64,000 bases of DNA from Luteimonas sp. BLCC-B24. GTDB taxonomy: Bacteria; Pseudomonadota; Gammaproteobacteria; Xanthomonadales; Xanthomonadaceae. The position numbers and the translations under genes were made by a program. The notes under the pieces were generated by a model that was given only the letters and a program-made list of their open reading frames with translations, was not told the origin of the DNA and searched no databases. Position 1 is the first letter of the stretch. The number at the start of each line of letters is the position of its first letter. This document shows, one piece after another, positions 60,346-64,000 of this stretch. The stretch lies in assembly GCF_028550595.1 (NCBI RefSeq), contig NZ_JAQQGN010000004.1, positions 62,001 through 126,000 of the forward strand. Direction: 5' to 3'.

Positions 60346-62664
60346 ATGAGCGATACCCGGATCCATCCGTACTCAGGGCCCGCCGGCGGCTGGGGGTCGG
60401 CACGTTCGCTGGCGCGCCACGTGACCGGACGCGAGACACCGACCCTCGAAGGCGTGCGCCAGCTCCAGCGGCAGAACAAGGTGGACGGCTTCGCCTGTGT
60501 CAGTTGTTCCTGGGCCAAGCCGGCCGAACCGCACGCCGCCGAGTTCTGCGAGAACGGGGCGAAGGCCACGATGTGGGAACTCGATACCGGCCGCGCGGAT
60601 GCCGACTTCTTCGCCCGGCACACCGTCACCGAACTGGCCACCTGGGCCGATTACGACCTCGAGGCGCAGGGCCGGCTGGTCGAGCCGCTGCGCTTCGATG
60701 CCGCGAGCGACCGCTATGTGCCCGTGAGCTGGAGCGAGGCCTTCGAACTCATCGGCCGCGAACTGCGCGCCCTCGAGCCCGAGCGCGTGGTGTTCTACGC
60801 CTCGGGCCGTGCATCGCTGGAAACCTCGTACATGTACGCGCTGCTGGCGCGGCTGTACGGCAACAACAATCTGCCCGACAGCTCGAACATGTGTCACGAG
60901 AGCACGTCGGTCGGACTTCCGCGCAGCATCGGCGTGCCGGTGGGCACGGTGCTGCTCGAGGATTTCGAGCACTGCGACTGCATCCTCTCGTTCGGACAGA
61001 ACGTGGGCGTCAACAGCCCGCGCATGCTCCATCCGCTGCAGGATGCGGCGCGCCGCGGCGCGGACATCATCACCTTCAATCCGCTCTACGAGCGCGGCTG
61101 GGAGCGCTTCACCAACCCGCAGGAGCCGCTGGCGATGGCCACCGGCGCGTCGACACGGATCAGCAACGCCTATTTCCCGGTGCGCGCGGGCGGCGATCTG
61201 GCCGTGATGCACGGCATCGCCAAGGCGCTGTTCGCGCTCGACGACGCCGCCCAGGCCGATCCGTCGCGCGAGCGCGTGCTGGACGTCGACTTCATCGCGA
61301 ACCACACCAACGGCTTCGATGCGTTCGAGCAGGCGGTGCGCGCGATCGACTGGCGCGACATCGAACGCGAAGCGGGACTGTCGCGCGCCGACATCGAAGG
61401 TGTGGCCGCGGTCTACGCGCAGGCCAAGGCGTCGATCCTGATCTACGGCATGGGCCTGACCCAGCATCGCTACGGCGTCGACAACGTGCGCATGATCTGC
61501 AACCTCGCCTTGATGCGCGGCAACATCGGGCGGCCGGGTGCGGGTATCTGCCCGGTACGCGGTCATTCCAACGTGCAGGGCCAGCGCACTGTCGGTATCT
61601 CGGAAAAGCCCGAGCTGGTGCCGCTGGACCGGCTGGAGGCGCAGTACGGCTTCTCGGCGCCTCGGAACAAGGGCCTCGACACCGTGGGCACGGTCGAAGG
61701 CGTCATCGACGGTTCCGTACACGCGTTCATCGGCCTCGGCGGCAACTTCGTCCGCGCCGCGCCCGAGACCGAGCAGCTCGAAGCGCACTGGAAACACCTC
61801 GCGCTGACCGTGCAGGTGGCCACCAAGCTCAACCGGAGCCATCTCGTCTGCGGCCGCACGGCCTTGCTGCTGCCGTGCCTCGGGCGGATCGAACGGGATG
61901 TCCAGCGCAGCGGCGAGCAGTGCGTGACCGTCGAGGACAGCACCACCTGCATCCATGCGTCGTTCGGCACCAGCGAGCCGGCCAGCGACCAGCTGCTGTC
62001 CGAACCTGCGATCGTCGCGGGCATCGCCCGTGCCTGGAAGCCCGACGACACGCGTGTGCCGTGGCAGGCCTGGGTGGACGACTATGCGCTGGTGCGTGAT
62101 GCGATCGAGGCGACCTATCCCGACCAGTTCCGCGACTTCAATGCACGCCTGCACACTCCCGGTGGCTTCCCGCGCCCCATCGGCGCGCGTGAGCGGCGCT
62201 GGGAAACGCCGAGCGGCAAGGCGGAATTCCACGTGCCGGGGCGCCTGTGCGCGACCGGTTTCGAGGATGCCGAGGGCCGGTTCCGCCTGCTGACCGTGCG
62301 CAGCAACGACCAGTTCAATACGACGGTCTACGGCTATCGCGATCGCTTCCGCGGCATCGAAGGCACGCGTCGGGTGGTGCTGATGCACGAGGACGATATC
62401 GCCGAGGCAGGCCTCACCGCCGGCGAGCAGATCGCGCTGGTCGCCGATGCCGAGGATGGGGTGGAGCGTGCGGTGGGCGGACTGCGCGTGGTGCCGTATC
62501 GGGTGCCCCGCGGCTGTATCGCCGCGTACTACCCGGAATGCAATCCACTGGTGCCCGTGGCCCACCATGCGGTCGACAGCCACGTGCCGGCCGCGAAATC
62601 GGTGCCGGTGCGCATTTCCCGCCGCACCGATGCGCCCGTGCCGGCGGGGCCGTCGCCCGACTGA
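60346..62664 (+). CDS. YdeP-type molybdopterin-dependent oxidoreductase (FdhF-like)
   Basis: 772-residue member of the molybdopterin oxidoreductase family. An iron-sulfur-type cysteine set (FACVSCSWAK and EFCENG, residues 50-76) replaces the full [4Fe-4S] motif of FdhF. The molybdopterin domains span 110-770: SGRASLETSY near residue 145, the putative Mo-ligand Cys in NMCHEST near residue 183, and a C-terminal beta-barrel domain (LLTVRSNDQFNTTVYG near residue 650). No electron-transfer subunit genes are adjacent. YdeP is linked to acid resistance in Escherichia coli; function here unproven. Confidence 0.9.
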   Translation: MSDTRIHPYSGPAGGWGSARSLARHVTGRETPTLEGVRQLQRQNKVDGFACVSCSWAKPAEPHAAEFCENGAKATMWELDTGRADADFFARHTVTELATWADYDLEAQGRLVEPLRFDAASDRYVPVSWSEAFELIGRELRALEPERVVFYASGRASLETSYMYALLARLYGNNNLPDSSNMCHESTSVGLPRSIGVPVGTVLLEDFEHCDCILSFGQNVGVNSPRMLHPLQDAARRGADIITFNPLYERGWERFTNPQEPLAMATGASTRISNAYFPVRAGGDLAVMHGIAKALFALDDAAQADPSRERVLDVDFIANHTNGFDAFEQAVRAIDWRDIEREAGLSRADIEGVAAVYAQAKASILIYGMGLTQHRYGVDNVRMICNLALMRGNIGRPGAGICPVRGHSNVQGQRTVGISEKPELVPLDRLEAQYGFSAPRNKGLDTVGTVEGVIDGSVHAFIGLGGNFVRAAPETEQLEAHWKHLALTVQVATKLNRSHLVCGRTALLLPCLGRIERDVQRSGEQCVTVEDSTTCIHASFGTSEPASDQLLSEPAIVAGIARAWKPDDTRVPWQAWVDDYALVRDAIEATYPDQFRDFNARLHTPGGFPRPIGARERRWETPSGKAEFHVPGRLCATGFEDAEGRFRLLTVRSNDQFNTTVYGYRDRFRGIEGTRRVVLMHEDDIAEAGLTAGEQIALVADAEDGVERAVGGLRVVPYRVPRGCIAAYYPECNPLVPVAHHAVDSHVPAAKSVPVRISRRTDAPVPAGPSPD

Positions 62665-62676
62665 GCACATGGCATG

Positions 62677-62700
62677 CCCGGAGCGGTCAGCCGCTCCGGG
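62677..62700. terminator. bidirectional hairpin between convergent genes
   Basis: CCCGGAGCGG, TCAG loop, CCGCTCCGGG, 12 bases after the YdeP-type stop and 22 before the gshB-like gene stop. No T-run. Confidence 0.6.
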
Positions 62701-62722
62701 CCGGTGATCGCGCCGGGCGCGG

Positions 62723-63790
62723 TCAGAGCATCGCCAGTTCGGCGTTGTCCAGCGTGCGGCCGTAGTGCGCGCGCAGGCGCAGCTTGCGCTCGAGATCGTC
62801 CAGGATGTGCCCGCTGAAATCGAGTCCGGTGAGTTCTTCGACCATGTTGATGCCGCCGGGCGTGTCGACGTTCACTTCCATCAGCTTGTCGCCGACGATG
62901 TCGAGGCCGACGAAGTACATGCCGTCACGGATCAGCTTGGGCGCGACCAGTTCCGCCAGGCGCAGCGCGTCCGCATCCGGCACGGCCATTTCGTATTTGC
63001 CGCCGGCGCTGATGTTGCTGCGCGCATCGCCGCTGTCGTTGTAGCGGCGGATGCAGGCATAGGTGCCGTCGACTTGCAGCGGCCGGCCGTTGAGCATCAG
63101 CAGGCGCAGGTCGCCGTCCTTCGCCTTCGGCAGGTACTCCTGCGCTATGGCGTAACCGTCCCGGGTGACGGCGTCGATCATCTGGTTGAGGTTGCCGCCA
63201 CTGTCGGGCGTGATCACGAAGACACCCTGGCCCCCCGAGCCCTGCAGCGGCTTGATCACCCCGTAGCCGTCGCGCGACTTGATGAAGGCCTTGATCTCGT
63301 CGGCATCCCGGCTGATGCAGGTGACCGGACGGACTTCTTCCGGGAAATGCTGGAAGTAGGTCTTGTTCGACGCGTCGGTGAGATGGGTGGGGTCGTTGAC
63401 CACGAGTGCGCGGCGCAGGGCGACCAGCTGCGAAAACAACAGGCCGCTCGCCGGGGCCCAGGGCCGTTCGATCATCTCGTCGGCCGGGTCACTGCGCAGC
63501 ATCAGCACGTCCAGTTCATCGACCGAGATGCGTTCGGTCACGCCGTCGGCCGCCTGGATGTCCGCCAGCAGCGCCGCGTCGTCGGCGTAGTCGGCGCCGC
63601 GCGGGCGCTTCGCACAGGCGCGCACGATGCCGCAGGCGTCGTAGGTGAAGTCGCCCAGGCCCATCAGGGCGACCTCGTGGCCACGGGCGATGGCCTTCCG
63701 CGCCAGGCGGATGGTGGTGTAGTTGTCCTGCTCGGTGGCGACGTCGTTGACGACGAAGCCCAGGCGCATCGGCGTGCGCGTTTCGGTCAT
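62723..63790 (-). CDS. gshB: ATP-grasp glutathione synthase-like enzyme
   Basis: 355-residue ATP-grasp ligase. The N-terminal substrate domain (LGFVVNDVATEQDNYTTIRLARKA) precedes the ATP-grasp core with YGVIKPLQGSGGQGVF near residue 176 (ATP lysine loop), RLLMLNGRPLQVDG near residue 230 and the metal-binding EVNVDTPGG near residue 310. It is longer than Escherichia coli GshB (316) and resembles the paralogous group found next to QEGLA-motif (DUF1704) genes. It overlaps the upstream gene by four bases (ATGA), so is coupled to it. Confidence 0.85.
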   Translation of the reverse strand: MTETRTPMRLGFVVNDVATEQDNYTTIRLARKAIARGHEVALMGLGDFTYDACGIVRACAKRPRGADYADDAALLADIQAADGVTERISVDELDVLMLRSDPADEMIERPWAPASGLLFSQLVALRRALVVNDPTHLTDASNKTYFQHFPEEVRPVTCISRDADEIKAFIKSRDGYGVIKPLQGSGGQGVFVITPDSGGNLNQMIDAVTRDGYAIAQEYLPKAKDGDLRLLMLNGRPLQVDGTYACIRRYNDSGDARSNISAGGKYEMAVPDADALRLAELVAPKLIRDGMYFVGLDIVGDKLMEVNVDTPGGINMVEELTGLDFSGHILDDLERKLRLRAHYGRTLDNAELAML

Positions 63791-64000
63791 GCGGTCTGCT
63801 CCATGGGGCGGTGCGTCTGGAAAAGATGGTCGACCGACGTTCGCCGGCAGACCTCGAGCCGGTCGTGGAAATCCTCGGCGGCGGCGTATCGGGGGAGCAG
63901 GTCGGGCGGCACGATCCAGCCTTCGTCGAGCAGCGTGTCCAGCTGCTCGAGATGGGGCAGGGCGAACTTGCCGAGAAACAGCGCGTCGAACTCGCCGCCG
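63787..64000 (-). CDS. C-terminal end of a gene cut by the window edge, probably QEGLA-motif (DUF1704) protein
   Basis: Only the last 70 residues are visible (EFDALFLGKFALPHLEQLD, then EGWIVPPDLLPRY). The GKF, LLxEGWIVPP and PRY layout resembles the end of flavohemoglobin expression-modulating QEGLA-motif proteins, which are often coupled to a glutathione synthase-like gene as here. It overlaps the downstream gene's start by four bases. Identification is tentative because the catalytic part lies outside the window. Confidence 0.5.
   Translation of the reverse strand, partial: GGEFDALFLGKFALPHLEQLDTLLDEGWIVPPDLLPRYAAAEDFHDRLEVCRRTSVDHLFQTHRPMEQTA

Noticed and set aside
1..64000. CRISPR arrays, tRNA, rRNA, transposases, integrases, restriction or toxin-antitoxin systems
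   Set aside because: None seen. No repeat-spacer pattern, cloverleaf-like stretch or mobile-element protein is recognisable in any frame.

Overview
The window is a very GC-rich (around 70%) chromosomal stretch with short intergenic gaps, strong third-position G/C bias and frequent GTG and TTG starts. Gene content points to a gammaproteobacterium of the Xanthomonadaceae/Lysobacteraceae (Lysobacter, Luteimonas or Stenotrophomonas-like). Pointers are a DUF3247 protein, a chromosomal ParB-like 'partition-related' protein, a large TonB receptor, an M13 oligopeptidase, a DUF885 lipoprotein and a fused glucosylglycerol-phosphate synthase/phosphatase. I see no rRNA, tRNA, CRISPR array, prophage, transposase or integrase, so this reads as ordinary chromosome rather than an island.

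Layout. 0.3-4.2 kb: a degenerate HhH protein, the 23S rRNA methyltransferase RlmF, a RIO kinase and an unusual soluble chemotaxis-type protein. 4.5-5.9 kb: a coupled gntA/DUF1989 pair. 5.9-15.5 kb: rRNA pseudouridine synthase, EAL phosphodiesterase, SDR, serine hydrolase, TolA-like protein, ParB-like protein, DUF4126 protein, SlyD-type isomerase, lipocalin and a membrane acyltransferase. 15.7-20.7 kb: two tiny basic proteins, a TonB-dependent receptor and a TPR/transglutaminase-like protein. 21-25.4 kb: threonine synthase, a Rossmann protein and an operon of cNMP/CBS/DUF294 protein plus DnaQ-like exonuclease. 25.5-31.2 kb: two Tat substrates, an M14-type hydrolase, a VOC protein, a glutathionyl-hydroquinone reductase and glutaminase. 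31.2-39.1 kb: GH16 glucanase, a divergent pirin/LysR pair, a frameshifted metallo-beta-lactamase-fold gene, a lipoprotein mutarotase and the M13 peptidase.

39.2-46.5 kb: OsmC, AbgT transporter, a three-gene lipoprotein operon headed by a DUF885 metallopeptidase-like protein, nitroreductase and a glycine-zipper protein. 46.6-53.8 kb: SDR, a coupled methyltransferase/cysteine-cluster gene pair with a small protein, an apparently circularly permuted ROK kinase, small DUF proteins, a short-chain fatty acid transporter and two paralogous MliC-like lipoproteins. 53.9-64 kb: the glucosylglycerol synthesis/transport operon, a COG3650 lipoprotein, DUF3247, a Crp-family regulator, a CPXCG zinc ribbon, a YdeP-type molybdoenzyme, and a glutathione synthase coupled to a gene cut off by the window edge.

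How it fits together. Themes are cell-envelope maintenance (many lipoproteins, TolA-like, SlyD, lysozyme-inhibitor-like proteins), osmotic stress (glucosylglycerol), thiol/redox defence (glutathione synthase, glutathionyl reductase, OsmC, pirin, nitroreductase), amino acid and peptide turnover, and ribosome modification. The most unusual items are the permuted ROK kinase, the inverted chemoreceptor architecture, the DUF885 lipoprotein operon with two uncharacterised paralogues, and a pair of tiny paralogous proteins about 31 kb apart.
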